Shown here: piece by piece, positions 1 through 9,357 of the stretch
Layout of the letters: each line of letters begins with the position of its first letter
Numbering within the stretch: the stretch's first letter is position 1
DNA from: Hyphomicrobium sp. NDB2Meth4
GTDB lineage: Bacteria > Pseudomonadota > Alphaproteobacteria > Rhizobiales > Hyphomicrobiaceae
Direction: 5' to 3'
Length of the DNA: 64,000 bases
Assembly (NCBI RefSeq): GCF_900117445.1
Contig: NZ_FPEJ01000003.1
Location: forward strand, 62,001-126,000
Notes under the pieces: generated by a model
Seen by the model: the letters and a program-made list of their open reading frames with translations, nothing else
Databases searched by the model: none
What the model was told of the DNA's origin: nothing
Made by a program: the position numbers and the translations under genes

Positions 1-1386
1 CTGCAGAGCAAGGGCGCCGACGACCCCGTTTATCCGGCCTCTCTCACCAAGATGATGACGCTCTACATGACCTTCGAGCTCATCGAGATGGGGCGCCTCA
101 ACTATTCCTCCAAGATCAAAATGACCGAGGAGGGCGCCGACGCGGCCCCTTCCAAGCTGGACCTGAAGCCCGGCGAGGAACTGACTGTCCTCGATGCCAT
201 CAAGGCCCTCGTCACCAAATCCGCAAACGACGTCGCCATCGCACTTGGCCAGCACATTGCCGGCAGCGAGGCAAATTTCGCCCGCCTGATGACCAAGAGG
301 GCGCGCGAACTCGGAATGAGCAAAACCACATTCCGTAACGCTTCAGGCCTTCCCAACCCGGACCAAGTCACCACCGCCCGAGATATGGTGACCCTGGGCC
401 TGCGCCTGCAGGACGATTTTCCGCGGCACTACCGGCTGTTCGCGACGCGCGAGTTCACGTTCCGCGGCAAGACCTATCGCAACCACAACGGTCTCCTCGC
501 GCGCTATCGCGGTACCGACGGCATCAAGACCGGCTACACCCGCGCTTCGGGCTTCAATCTCGTCTCCTCCGTCAGACGCGACGGCAAGCACGTCGTCGCC
601 GCAGTGTTCGGCGGCAAGACCGCTCGCATCCGCAATGCGCGTATGCAATCGCTGATTACCGCGGCGCTTCCCAAGGCCTCGACCACCGTTACGCGCAAGC
701 CCTCTCTCGTCGCCCGCGCCACGCCAAAGCCCGTGCCGGCGCGCCAGCCAGTACGCGTGGCCGCGGCCACCCCGCGCGCAGAACTGCCCCCGCCAGCGCC
801 GCGCCCCGCGCCGCCACGCGCATCGCAATCGACAGAGCAGTCGCGCGAAGCAACCATAGCGGTCGCCAAAGTCCGCTCGGTCCGCATCGACGAGCCGCGG
901 GCCGACCTGGCCCCCGATGCGGCCACAGCACAGCTCGCCGTCGCCTCTTCCGCCGACGCCGACATGCCGCGTCAGCCGGTTCGCGCCAGCGCAGATTTTG
1001 GTTTCCCCCGTTTCGTGCCTGAGACCGGCGCGCTGCGTCCCTCGACCCTCGCCGACCAAGCCGCACACCTTGAGCGCGTCCAGGACCCAGCTCCCGCACC
1101 TGCCGCGCGTCAGGCCCCCGCACCATCCGTGCAAAGCTCCGCGCGTGGCGGCTTCGAAATTCAAATCGGCGCTTACGGCGACTCCGCCGAGGCCGAAAAG
1201 CGCATATCCGCCGCTCGTCAGCGTGCCGGTGGCATGTTGGATGGCTATCGTGCGGTTGCCATTCCCGTGCAGGGAGGCAAGCTTTATCGTGCCCGCTTCC
1301 AGGGCTTCACGTCGACCGCCGCCAACGACACCTGCACGCGCCTTCGCGGCATGCGCATCGACTGCTTCGTTACCCGCCCCCAGTAA
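1..1386 (+). CDS. D-alanyl-D-alanine carboxypeptidase (PBP5/6-like, S11) with C-terminal SPOR domain, 5' partial
   Basis: This enzyme trims the terminal D-alanine from peptidoglycan pentapeptides in the periplasm. The reading frame is open from base 1, so the signal peptide and true start lie outside the window. All three serine-penicilloyl motifs are visible: the S-x-x-K in ASLTK (serine codon at 40-42), S-A-N at 220-228 and K-T-G at 526-534. After the catalytic domain comes a Pro/Ala-rich linker of about 150 residues (roughly 690-1130). The last 80 residues, starting near FEIQIGAYG, look like a SPOR domain, which binds denuded septal glycan. That fusion is common in alphaproteobacteria and suggests a role at the division site. 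The stop is TAA at 1384-1386. The overlapping antisense frames are GC-rich shadows. Confidence 0.93.
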   Translation: MQSKGADDPVYPASLTKMMTLYMTFELIEMGRLNYSSKIKMTEEGADAAPSKLDLKPGEELTVLDAIKALVTKSANDVAIALGQHIAGSEANFARLMTKRARELGMSKTTFRNASGLPNPDQVTTARDMVTLGLRLQDDFPRHYRLFATREFTFRGKTYRNHNGLLARYRGTDGIKTGYTRASGFNLVSSVRRDGKHVVAAVFGGKTARIRNARMQSLITAALPKASTTVTRKPSLVARATPKPVPARQPVRVAAATPRAELPPPAPRPAPPRASQSTEQSREATIAVAKVRSVRIDEPRADLAPDAATAQLAVASSADADMPRQPVRASADFGFPRFVPETGALRPSTLADQAAHLERVQDPAPAPAARQAPAPSVQSSARGGFEIQIGAYGDSAEAEKRISAARQRAGGMLDGYRAVAIPVQGGKLYRARFQGFTSTAANDTCTRLRGMRIDCFVTRPQ

Positions 1387-1405
1387 GCGCAAACAGCTGT
1401 CAGCG

Positions 1406-2119
1406 TCACCCGCGCAACGCCGCGAGCGCGACGTCTTTCGCCTCGTTGATTTTAGCCGCCAGGTAGGTCGACCCGCCGCGATCGGGATGCAGTCTCAGCA
1501 TCAGCTCGCGATGCGCTCGACGTATCGCGTCCTCGTCGGCTCCTTCGGCCAGCCCGAGAATATCCAGCGCTTCTTCGCGCGTCATACGCCCGTCCGGGCC
1601 GCGGCTCATGTCCGATTCACCGCGCGCCATGTCTTCGCGCCAGCTCGGATGGATTCGGTCGAGATACGCCTCGACAAGCTGCGCGGACTGCGGATCGACA
1701 TGCCTGCAGTCCTGCCACAAAAGCCCCAGATCGGTTGGACTGAGCGATGCCATGTCGCGCCCCGCAAACATGCCCTTCTTGACGCGCCCGTGCATCTCGC
1801 CGGTATCGTGGTCGAGTTCCATCTCCAGATGGTCGGTGACGATGCGCGAGCTCTGCCCCGGCGTGCGGCGCGCGTTCCCGCCACCGCCCAGCCACGGCGG
1901 GGCCGTGCGCCCCCAGATCAGCCACGAACCAAACATGCCGAGAGGAACGGCAATCGCGCCGAGCCCGCGCATGAAGAGAATTCCGGCCGCGAGCAGCGAG
2001 ACAACGCCGCCCGCAAGGCGCAACCTGCGCGCCACGTTGGCGGGATTGGCCTGGCTGAATCTGCGCATCGCGAGCAGCCCCAACGCGAGCGCTACCATTC
2101 CAAGTACGAGATAAGCCAT
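1406..2119 (-). CDS. Membrane-anchored J-domain protein
   Basis: A 237-residue protein with two N-terminal hydrophobic helices (about residues 2-16 and 34-64) and a C-terminal J domain of about 60 residues. The HPD tripeptide that stimulates Hsp70 ATPase is intact in LRLHPDRGG, preceded by the usual EALDILGL helix. The topology, membrane segments first and J domain last, resembles DjlA or Pam18-type co-chaperones and implies that DnaK is recruited to the inner membrane. The middle (residues 85-150) is a charged linker of no family I recognise. Its start codon overlaps the stop of the VWA gene upstream by one base (TGATG), so the two are probably translationally coupled. Confidence 0.85.
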   Translation of the reverse strand: MAYLVLGMVALALGLLAMRRFSQANPANVARRLRLAGGVVSLLAAGILFMRGLGAIAVPLGMFGSWLIWGRTAPPWLGGGGNARRTPGQSSRIVTDHLEMELDHDTGEMHGRVKKGMFAGRDMASLSPTDLGLLWQDCRHVDPQSAQLVEAYLDRIHPSWREDMARGESDMSRGPDGRMTREEALDILGLAEGADEDAIRRAHRELMLRLHPDRGGSTYLAAKINEAKDVALAALRG

Positions 2120-2922
2120 CAGGCGCCCGCGGTTCCGGGATTGAGCTGATCGAGCAGGAGCCGTGCACCGGCGCCATCGCGTTGCTTGCCCAGAGCCAGC
2201 AGCGCCTTCCGGCCACCGGCCGCGTAGGTCGCCACCGCCGTCAACAGGTCGCGCAACTGCTTGGCCGAACCGCGATCAAAACGACAGAAGGCACCTTTCG
2301 TGAGCCGCGCAATCTCACGGAAGGCACGCGCAGCGGTCTCATCGCCCCCTTCCTGAAACACGAACACCGGCACGCCGAGCAGCGACAGCTCACCCGCACG
2401 CGCACAAAGCCGATCGACATTCTCTTCCATGCTGTCACCAACGTAGACGACAGCATTGATCCGGCGCCGACCGCTCTCCTCGAGCGCATGCCCCAGCACC
2501 TTGCCGATTTGTGTCAGCCCACCCTGGCACGATACCGATCGCATGAGCCGCGCCAGCGCATCGGGATTAGAAACCCAATTCGACGCGCGGCATTCGCCCG
2601 TGCCGCGAAAATAGATGAGCTGCACATCGAGCCCGCCCACCTCTTTCACCGCCGCGAACATCTCACCCTGAAGACTGAGGGCCAGATCCCACGTCGGCGC
2701 CCGGCTCATTGTTGCGTCCATCGCGAACAACAGCCGGCCGCGATCGCCGGTAGCCGCCGGCGCCAGCGACTTCATCTTCGCGATGAAATCCGCGACTTCC
2801 GCATTGGACGAAACCTGTCCCGCCGGCACCGACGCGGAACCGCGCTGCGACACGGCTCCGCCGGTCTCGCCATTCTCGAATGAAGGCGGGACAGTTGTTC
2901 CGGTAGGCTTACGCGTGATCAT
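2119..2922 (-). CDS. VWA-domain protein of unknown function
   Basis: This 267-residue protein has a von Willebrand A-like core. LLFAMDATMSR resembles the first metal-site strand (DxTxS in place of the usual DxSxS), and VVYVGDSMEEN the later D-containing strand. The conserved GLTQIGKVLGHAL segment supplies the threonine position. There is no signal peptide or membrane helix, so it is probably cytoplasmic. The last 40 residues are Ala/Gly/Leu-rich. It lies directly upstream of the J-domain membrane protein and overlaps it by one base. The specific role is unknown; by analogy with other VWA proteins it may mediate metal-dependent protein-protein contacts. Confidence 0.75.
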   Translation of the reverse strand: MITRKPTGTTVPPSFENGETGGAVSQRGSASVPAGQVSSNAEVADFIAKMKSLAPAATGDRGRLLFAMDATMSRAPTWDLALSLQGEMFAAVKEVGGLDVQLIYFRGTGECRASNWVSNPDALARLMRSVSCQGGLTQIGKVLGHALEESGRRRINAVVYVGDSMEENVDRLCARAGELSLLGVPVFVFQEGGDETAARAFREIARLTKGAFCRFDRGSAKQLRDLLTAVATYAAGGRKALLALGKQRDGAGARLLLDQLNPGTAGA

Positions 2923-2992
2923 GTCGAGAGCCCAGATGCCATTGCACCGACAGCATGGCGTCCAGCCGCTTCACCCGCAATATCCTGCCGAT

Positions 2993-5900
2993 TCAACGAC
3001 CGGTAACCGTCCTGCCCGCGAGCAGGTCGAGATTGCCACCTGTAGCCGTAACGTCGGTCGAGCGCACCCGTTCAGTTGCGTAGGCCAGCAACGTATGCGG
3101 GCCGCCTGCCTTTGGACCCGTCCCCGATAGCCCCTCGCCGCCAAACGGCTGGGCCCCGACGACAGCGCCGATCTGATTGCGGTTGACGTAGATGTTGCCG
3201 ACGCGCGCATGCTCATAGACGTAGTCGGCGACACCCTCGATGCGACTGTGCAGGCCAAGCGTCAGCCCATAGCCGCTGGCGTTGATCGCCGCGATCACCT
3301 TCTCGATCCCGCCGCGCCCATAACGCACCACGTGCAGGATGGGCCCGAAGACTTCGCGATCAAGCACCGACAGGCTGTCGATCTCGTATGCGGCGGGCGT
3401 CACGTAGCTTCCCGCCCGGCATCCCTCGGGCAGCAGCAAATCGACGAGCTGGCGCCCGTCGCGCTGCATGCGGATCTTGTGCCCCTCCAGATCGTCCTGC
3501 GCTTCCTCGTCGATCACAGGACCGATGTCGGTCGAATAGTCGAACGGATCACCGACATCCAACGCTTCGATGGCGCCGACCAGCATGTCGATGGTCTCGT
3601 CAGCCATATCCTCCTGCAGGAACAGGACGCGTGCTGCCGAGCACCGCTGCCCCGCACTGTTGAACGCCGAGCGCACCGCATCGCGCACGACCTGCTCGGG
3701 CAGCGCCGTTGAATCGGCAATCATCGCGTTGATGCCGCCCGTCTCCGCGATGAAAGGCACGATAGCGTTGCGCCGTTCAGCCAGCGCTTTCTGAATCGCC
3801 CACGCTGTTTCGTTCGAGCCGGTGAAGGCGATGCCCTTGACGCGCGCGTCCTTGACCAGCGCCGCCCCAAGCCGGCCGCTGCCCGGCAGCAGATGCAGTG
3901 CGTCGACGGGAACGCCAGCTTCATGCAGCAGCTTCGTCGCCATGAAAGCGGTGATCGGCGTCTGTTCGGCCGGTTTCGCCAGCACGGCATTGCCCGCAGC
4001 CAGGGCCGCCGAAACCTGCCCGACAAAAATAGCCAGCGGAAAGTTCCACGGCGAGATGCACGCGAACACGCCGCGGCCGTGCAGCGCCAGCGTATTTCGC
4101 TCTCCCGTCGGTCCCGGCAGGACGACAGGCCCGGCGAACAGCCGCCGCGCCTGCACGGCGTAATAACGCAGGAAGTCGATCGCCTCGCGCACGTCGCCCT
4201 GCGCGTCCTCCAGCGTCTTGCCGGCCTCGCGCATGATCACGGCCATCAAGCGTGCCTTGTCGCGCTCGAAAAGATCCGCAGCGCCGGCCAAAATGTCCGC
4301 ACGCTTGGCACCACCGAGCTTATCCCAGGAGGCAGCGCCCGCCGTTGCCCGGCTCACCGCCGTATCCGCCTGCTCCGGCGTCGTCACTTGCACCGTGCCG
4401 ATGCGCTCGCGCCGGTCGTGCGGGCACGTGACGAGGCTCTCGCCCTCGCCGCTGACGAATTCCTTTCCACCGATGATCGGGCCGACCGCGTACGCATCAT
4501 CGAGTGCATCGCCCATCTCAGCGAACAGAGCCGTACGCACCGGCGTCTGACTGAGCGCCAGCCCGCTCGCCGCCATCCGCTCCGGCATGTAGATTTCGCG
4601 AGGGCGCACCAGCGCGCGTTCATCACCCTTGGCGCGCTCCGCCTCCGCCATTTCCACCGGGTCGCGCACGAGCTCGTCAATCGGCGCCTCTCCGTCCGCG
4701 ATACGATTGACGAATGAAGTGTTCGCTCCATTCTCGAGCAGGCGCCGCACCAGGTACGCCAGCAGTTCCTCGTGACCGCCCACGGGCGCATAGATGCGGC
4801 ACGGCCGCTTCAGCATCCCGTTCTCGCCAACAACTCCATCGTAGATGGCCTCACCCATGCCGTGCAGGCGCTGGAACTCAAACTTCGTTTGCGCGCCCGC
4901 AACGTGCGCAGCAGCGATCGAGTAGGCATTGTGTGTCGCGAACTGTGGATAGAACGCCTTGCGATCGCTCAGCAGTAGCCGCATGCAAGCGAGATAAGAG
5001 ACGTCCGTGTGCACCTTGCGCGTGAACACCGGATAGTCGGAGAGCGCACGCTCCTGCGCCCACTTGATCTCGCTATCCCAGTACGCCCCTTTGACAAGCC
5101 GCACGGGTATGCGTTTACCCGTCTGTTCGCCCAGCCGCCGCAACCAGCGCAGCGTCGGAATCGCGCGCTTGCTGTAGGCCTGTACGGCGATGCCGAGCCC
5201 GTTCCAATGCTCCAGCGCCGGGCTCGTCATCATCCGCGCCAGCATATCCAGCGTAATATCGAGCCGGTCCTGCTCTTCCGCATCGATCGTCAGCGTAAGG
5301 CCGCGCGCCCGTGCGCTACGTGCAAGCGTGAACAGCCGCGGCGCCAGCTCGCCCGCGATGCGATCTTCCTTGCCCGGTTCAAAGCGCGGATGCAGCGCCG
5401 ACAGCTTCACCGATATGCCAGGACGAGCATGCAGCGCATCGGCGTGCAGAATGCCGAACGGCCCAGCCGCCTGCCCCACAGCGTCGATGGCTGCTAGATA
5501 GCTATCGAAATAGCGCTCGGCATCTTTCTCCGAACGCGCCCCCTCGCCAAGCATGTCATACGAGAAGAGATACCCCTTCTCCATGTACGGCTGCGCGCGC
5601 GAGACTGCCTCGCGGATCGTACGCCCCAACACGAATTGATCGCCCAGCAGTTTCACTGCCTGGCGCACGGCCTGCCGGATCACAGGCTCGCCCGAGCGGG
5701 CGACAAGCCGCTTCAGCGCATCGAACGGATTGGCCCCCTGAGCCTCCCGCAGTTTGACGATGCGTCCCGTCAGCATCAGCGCCCAGGTCGAGGCGTTGAC
5801 GAACATGCTGTCCGACTGACCGAGATGCTTCTCCCACTGCCCGCCGGAAAGCTTCTCGGCGATCAGCGCATCCGCCGTCTCGCTGTCCGGCACGCGCAGC

Positions 5901-6196
5901 AGCGATTCCGCGAGGCACATCAGTATGACGCCTTCCTCGCTCGACAGCCCGTATTCGCGCATGAATGCGTCGACGCCCGCATGCTTGCCGCGGTCGGACC
6001 GGACTCCGTGCACAAGCCGGCGGGCAAGATCGGATGTGCGGCGGCGCTCGTCTTCGGAGAAAACGGCGCGCTCGATCAGCCGGTCGAGAAGACGCTGCTC
6101 GTCGTGCAGATAATGTGAGGCAATTTCATCGCGTGGCGGCAGTTTCGCCCACTCGATCACTTCGCGCGTTGATTCGGTACTTTTCACCGCCACCAT
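2993..6196 (-). CDS. putA: Bifunctional proline dehydrogenase / L-glutamate gamma-semialdehyde dehydrogenase
   Basis: PutA oxidises proline to glutamate in two steps, using FAD and then NAD+. The frame is open further upstream, but I place the start at the ATG at 6196, where GAGGA sits about 5 bases ahead, giving 1067 residues. A longer start would overlap panC on the other strand by nearly 200 bases. The proline dehydrogenase half includes RLVKGAYWDSEIK (near residue 370) and FQRLHGMGE. The aldehyde dehydrogenase half includes FTGSNETA, the general-base Glu in AETGG and the catalytic Cys in GQRCSAA (near residue 850). There is no N-terminal ribbon-helix-helix DNA-binding domain, so this protein is unlikely to repress its own gene as the E. 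coli enzyme does. Channelling between the two sites is expected from the family. Confidence 0.96.
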   Translation of the reverse strand: MVAVKSTESTREVIEWAKLPPRDEIASHYLHDEQRLLDRLIERAVFSEDERRRTSDLARRLVHGVRSDRGKHAGVDAFMREYGLSSEEGVILMCLAESLLRVPDSETADALIAEKLSGGQWEKHLGQSDSMFVNASTWALMLTGRIVKLREAQGANPFDALKRLVARSGEPVIRQAVRQAVKLLGDQFVLGRTIREAVSRAQPYMEKGYLFSYDMLGEGARSEKDAERYFDSYLAAIDAVGQAAGPFGILHADALHARPGISVKLSALHPRFEPGKEDRIAGELAPRLFTLARSARARGLTLTIDAEEQDRLDITLDMLARMMTSPALEHWNGLGIAVQAYSKRAIPTLRWLRRLGEQTGKRIPVRLVKGAYWDSEIKWAQERALSDYPVFTRKVHTDVSYLACMRLLLSDRKAFYPQFATHNAYSIAAAHVAGAQTKFEFQRLHGMGEAIYDGVVGENGMLKRPCRIYAPVGGHEELLAYLVRRLLENGANTSFVNRIADGEAPIDELVRDPVEMAEAERAKGDERALVRPREIYMPERMAASGLALSQTPVRTALFAEMGDALDDAYAVGPIIGGKEFVSGEGESLVTCPHDRRERIGTVQVTTPEQADTAVSRATAGAASWDKLGGAKRADILAGAADLFERDKARLMAVIMREAGKTLEDAQGDVREAIDFLRYYAVQARRLFAGPVVLPGPTGERNTLALHGRGVFACISPWNFPLAIFVGQVSAALAAGNAVLAKPAEQTPITAFMATKLLHEAGVPVDALHLLPGSGRLGAALVKDARVKGIAFTGSNETAWAIQKALAERRNAIVPFIAETGGINAMIADSTALPEQVVRDAVRSAFNSAGQRCSAARVLFLQEDMADETIDMLVGAIEALDVGDPFDYSTDIGPVIDEEAQDDLEGHKIRMQRDGRQLVDLLLPEGCRAGSYVTPAAYEIDSLSVLDREVFGPILHVVRYGRGGIEKVIAAINASGYGLTLGLHSRIEGVADYVYEHARVGNIYVNRNQIGAVVGAQPFGGEGLSGTGPKAGGPHTLLAYATERVRSTDVTATGGNLDLLAGRTVTGR

Positions 6197-6344
6197 CGGA
6201 TCCTCGGCATTGACGCGAGCACGATTCGACACAACCCACTCTAGCAAATAGGAGACCCGAGCGCTCTTCGGACATACAGCGGCCTTGACGCAGCCCGTCC
6301 CTCTCGCCAGAGCTTTCCGCTCCGAACCAAGCGAGGCGTGACCG

Positions 6345-7283
6345 GTGTCGACCCAACCCCAGATCGTGCGTGCCATCCCTGAATTGCGCGCCACAGTTGC
6401 CCTGTGGCGGCAGTCTGGCCTCAAGGTTGCCCTGGTTCCGACCATGGGCGCTCTGCACTCCGGGCACATGAGCCTCGTCCGCCGCGCCGCCGAACTGGCC
6501 GACCGCACCGTTGTCTCGATTTTCGTCAATCCGAGCCAGTTCGCCCCGCACGAGGACCTTGCCCGCTACCCCCGCGACGAGGCCGGCGACATGGCCAAGC
6601 TGGCAGCAGAAAACTGCCACCTCGTGTGGGCGCCGACCGTCGCCGACATGTATCCGGCAGGATTTGCCACCCGCATCCTCCCCGCGGGGGCAGCACAGGG
6701 TTTGGAATCCGACTTCCGGCCCCACTTCTTCGGTGGCGTCGCCACTGTATGCGCCAAGCTTTTCGGGGCGGTGACGCCGGACGTCGCTGTGTTCGGCCAG
6801 AAGGACTACCAGCAGCTTTGTGTCATCAAGCAGCTTGTGCGCGACCTCGACATGCCGCTCTCCATCGTCGGCGTCGAGACGGCGCGCGAGCCAGATGGCC
6901 TTGCCCTCTCCTCGCGCAACGTCTACCTCTCACCCGCAGAGCGGCAGGTTGCACCAGCCCTCAACCGCATTATCAGCGAGGTCGCCGAGGCCGCACAGCG
7001 CGCCATCGCTGGCGGCTCGGCCGCGGGCAAGGCACCGCGCCCCGCGCCGCTGTTCCGCGATCCCGCCGCCCCACCGGACGAACTCGAACTGCCGGAACTG
7101 ACAAAGATTTGCGGCGCCGCAAAGCAGCAACTGCTCGATGCCGGATTTGCCAAGGTCGACTATGTCGCCGTTCGCGAAGCCGACACATTGCGGCTTGTCA
7201 CCGAACCTGGGCCACGGCCCTTGCGCGTGCTCGCTGCTGCCACGCTCGGCACCACGCGGCTCATCGACAACGTCCCTGGCTAA
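6345..7283 (+). CDS. panC: Pantothenate synthetase
   Basis: PanC condenses pantoate and beta-alanine with ATP to make pantothenate, the coenzyme A precursor. The ATP-binding HIGH-like motif is seen in PTMGALHSGHMSL and the second signature in FVNPSQF. KDYQQL and LSSRNVYLS are also intact. The start is GTG at 6345 with a purine-rich stretch upstream. At 312 residues it is about 30 longer than usual. The excess is an Ala/Pro-rich insertion at about residues 220-250 (around APRPAPLFRDPAAPPDE), in the C-terminal lid region. It is transcribed divergently from putA. Its stop (7281-7283) overlaps the stop of the convergent transporter gene. Confidence 0.96.
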   Translation: MSTQPQIVRAIPELRATVALWRQSGLKVALVPTMGALHSGHMSLVRRAAELADRTVVSIFVNPSQFAPHEDLARYPRDEAGDMAKLAAENCHLVWAPTVADMYPAGFATRILPAGAAQGLESDFRPHFFGGVATVCAKLFGAVTPDVAVFGQKDYQQLCVIKQLVRDLDMPLSIVGVETAREPDGLALSSRNVYLSPAERQVAPALNRIISEVAEAAQRAIAGGSAAGKAPRPAPLFRDPAAPPDELELPELTKICGAAKQQLLDAGFAKVDYVAVREADTLRLVTEPGPRPLRVLAAATLGTTRLIDNVPG

Positions 7284-8215
7284 CCCCTGCGCCGCGCCGC
7301 CAGCACGATTCCCGCGCCAATCAGTACGATTCCCACTGCATGGTAGGCCTGTGGCTGCTCACCCAGCAGCAGAATGGCCAGCACCGTGCCGAACACCGGC
7401 GTCAGATAGATCGACAGCCCGGCCGTGTTTGCCCCCAGCAGCTCCACGCATCGATTGAACGCGAAATAGCCGATCGCCGAGGCGAACACCCCCACATAGA
7501 GAATGGCGAGCACCGACTGCATGCTGAGCGGCATCGCCTGGCCATGCCATGTTTCGGCGGCATAGAACGGCAGCAGCAGCCCCGCCCCGACTACAAAGCT
7601 CGCGAACAGGAAACTCAGCGGATGCACGCTCGGCCGCAGCCGCAGCAGCGCTGTGTAGAGCGCATAAACCGCGCACGCCGTCAGCATCCAGACATCACCG
7701 GCGTTGAACTGAAACTCGCTCAGCACATGCCAGTCGCCATGCGTGATCAGCGTCAACGCGCCGATCAGCGACAATACGATGCCCAAAGCCTGCGCCCCGG
7801 TGATCGTATCGCGAAAAACCAGATAGCTCGCCAGCACCACCAGCACTGGGGCCGACACCTGCAGCATCACGATGTTGAGCGCCGTCGTTGTATGCGCGGC
7901 GACGTACAATGCTGAATTGAAGAACGAGATGCCCAGCGCCGCCAGCAGCACCATCATTGGCCAATGGCGCAGCATGGTGCGCATGTCTTGCCGCACGTGC
8001 GGCATCGCAAACGGCGCCACCACGAGTGCGGCAAGCGCCCAGCGCCAGAACGCAAGACCGATCGGCGGCACGCTACTGACGACCGCGCGCGCAACGATCG
8101 CGTTACCGGCCCACACGAGGCCCGGCACCAGCATCAGAAAGCGCGCATCGCGCCACCAGACATATTGCGTCTTGCCCGGGCCGGGTTCCGGCTCGGGCGC
8201 TCGCTTCGAATCCAT
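7280..8215 (-). CDS. DMT-family (EamA) transporter
   Basis: A 311-residue membrane protein with about ten hydrophobic helices in two repeated halves, as in the drug/metabolite transporter superfamily. Typical EamA features are FWRWALAALVVAPFA near the end of the first quarter and the second-half repeat ending LLLGEQPQAYHAVGIVLIGAGI, where the conserved E-x-P lies between the last helices. Substrate cannot be predicted; relatives export amino acids, metabolites or drugs. The N-terminal 20 residues are charged and Pro/Gly-rich and precede the first helix. It converges on panC, and the two stop codons overlap. Confidence 0.9.
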   Translation of the reverse strand: MDSKRAPEPEPGPGKTQYVWWRDARFLMLVPGLVWAGNAIVARAVVSSVPPIGLAFWRWALAALVVAPFAMPHVRQDMRTMLRHWPMMVLLAALGISFFNSALYVAAHTTTALNIVMLQVSAPVLVVLASYLVFRDTITGAQALGIVLSLIGALTLITHGDWHVLSEFQFNAGDVWMLTACAVYALYTALLRLRPSVHPLSFLFASFVVGAGLLLPFYAAETWHGQAMPLSMQSVLAILYVGVFASAIGYFAFNRCVELLGANTAGLSIYLTPVFGTVLAILLLGEQPQAYHAVGIVLIGAGIVLAARRRG

Positions 8216-8397
8216 GGGCTAATGACACGTTTGCAGCCACGTCGCGCCCCCGTGCCGAACGGCACGAGTTCACGGCCAACTATATAGGCGCGCACGCCAG
8301 CACAAGCGACTTCGAACGAACCAGGAAAAAGGTACGGCCCCGGGGAGGTTCTGCCACCACCGGAGCCGCACGCGTATCGTTCGCAAGAATGGAGCGC

Positions 8398-9027
8398 TTA
8401 GTCTTTCCCGAGGAACGGATCGGGCTGCGCATCGTGGAACGGCACGGCATCAACGCCCGACGCCAGCGTCACCATATGCATACGCAGATCGTCCGCGCCC
8501 TTGCCGCGCAGAATCTCCAGTGCCTTGACCTCGCGCTCCTTGTCATCCGTGCGCACCCACAGCACCAGGCCGCCGTGCTTCAGATGCTTGTCGATCTGGT
8601 CGGCATGGCGCTTCTCCATGCGGCGCGCCGCATAAAGCCCGAGCGCACCGACAGCGCAGCCGCCGGCAAGCGCCGCACCGGCAGTTGCCACGACAGCAGC
8701 TCCACCAAGGGCTGCCAGAGCCGCAGCGCCAGCGCCGCCGATGTAGACGGGAATGCCCGCAAGCGCCGCCAGACCTTCCGCGCGCGCATCGCTGGAAACG
8801 AATGTTGCCCGCGGCGTATCGGGACTGTCGGCAAGCTCTTTGGCGTCGGGAATTTTGCCACCGAACTTCGCCGCGATGGCCTCTTCGCTCGCCAGCACGC
8901 TCAGATCATCACGCGTGAAGCCAGAGGTCAGCAGTTCGTCGACCGCTCCCTGCAGCGCCTTTGCCGAACCAAATACGGCAGAAGCTTCCCGTGTCGTATC
9001 CTCGGTCGAGCAGTCACCCGTCGCCAT
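8398..9027 (-). CDS. Hypothetical protein with central Gly/Ala hydrophobic segment, possibly stress-related
   Basis: A 209-residue protein. Residues 10-55 (AVFGSAKALQGAVDELLTSG and following) resemble the ferredoxin-like 'general stress protein 17M' fold, in which a small protein modulates or senses by binding its own family. Residues 90-130 form a hydrophobic Gly/Ala hairpin that could insert in or line the membrane. A second soluble segment ends with VLWVRTDDKEREVKALEIL. The layout of soluble-hydrophobic-soluble recalls DUF1269-type proteins, but I cannot confirm the family. The ATG at 9027 has GAGGAG 11-16 bases upstream. It stands alone, divergent from parE, with about 330 bases between the two starts. 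Confidence 0.65.
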   Translation of the reverse strand: MATGDCSTEDTTREASAVFGSAKALQGAVDELLTSGFTRDDLSVLASEEAIAAKFGGKIPDAKELADSPDTPRATFVSSDARAEGLAALAGIPVYIGGAGAAALAALGGAAVVATAGAALAGGCAVGALGLYAARRMEKRHADQIDKHLKHGGLVLWVRTDDKEREVKALEILRGKGADDLRMHMVTLASGVDAVPFHDAQPDPFLGKD

Positions 9028-9357
9028 TATCCCATGCTCCTCAATTTATGTTTGCCCCACCTGAATTCGGCAGGCTGAAACGCCGAACGCGCTGAGCAAC
9101 GATCACCCAAGAACCCCTAAAATTGCTTTCGTCTGCTCGTAAAAATTGTCGAGGCCGGACAATACCCGGTCATCCAATGGCCAATTTCCGGTTACCGACT
9201 GCCCCGCGTGACCGGAATACCACGCGCTGAGGCGCAGGCTTGCCAAGCCCGGCCGCGCCGTGCGAGGTCTCCACCACGACCAACCAGGGATTCGCCGCTC
9301 TCGGCCCCAGTCCCCGCGTTCCGTGCTCGCGGCACGTTCGATCGACGGGATAGACGC

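Noticed and set aside
343-1392. 349-codon antisense frame opposite the carboxypeptidase
   Set aside because: It runs wholly opposite a clear gene, is Gly/Arg/Ala-rich without any motif, and reflects GC-rich codon use.
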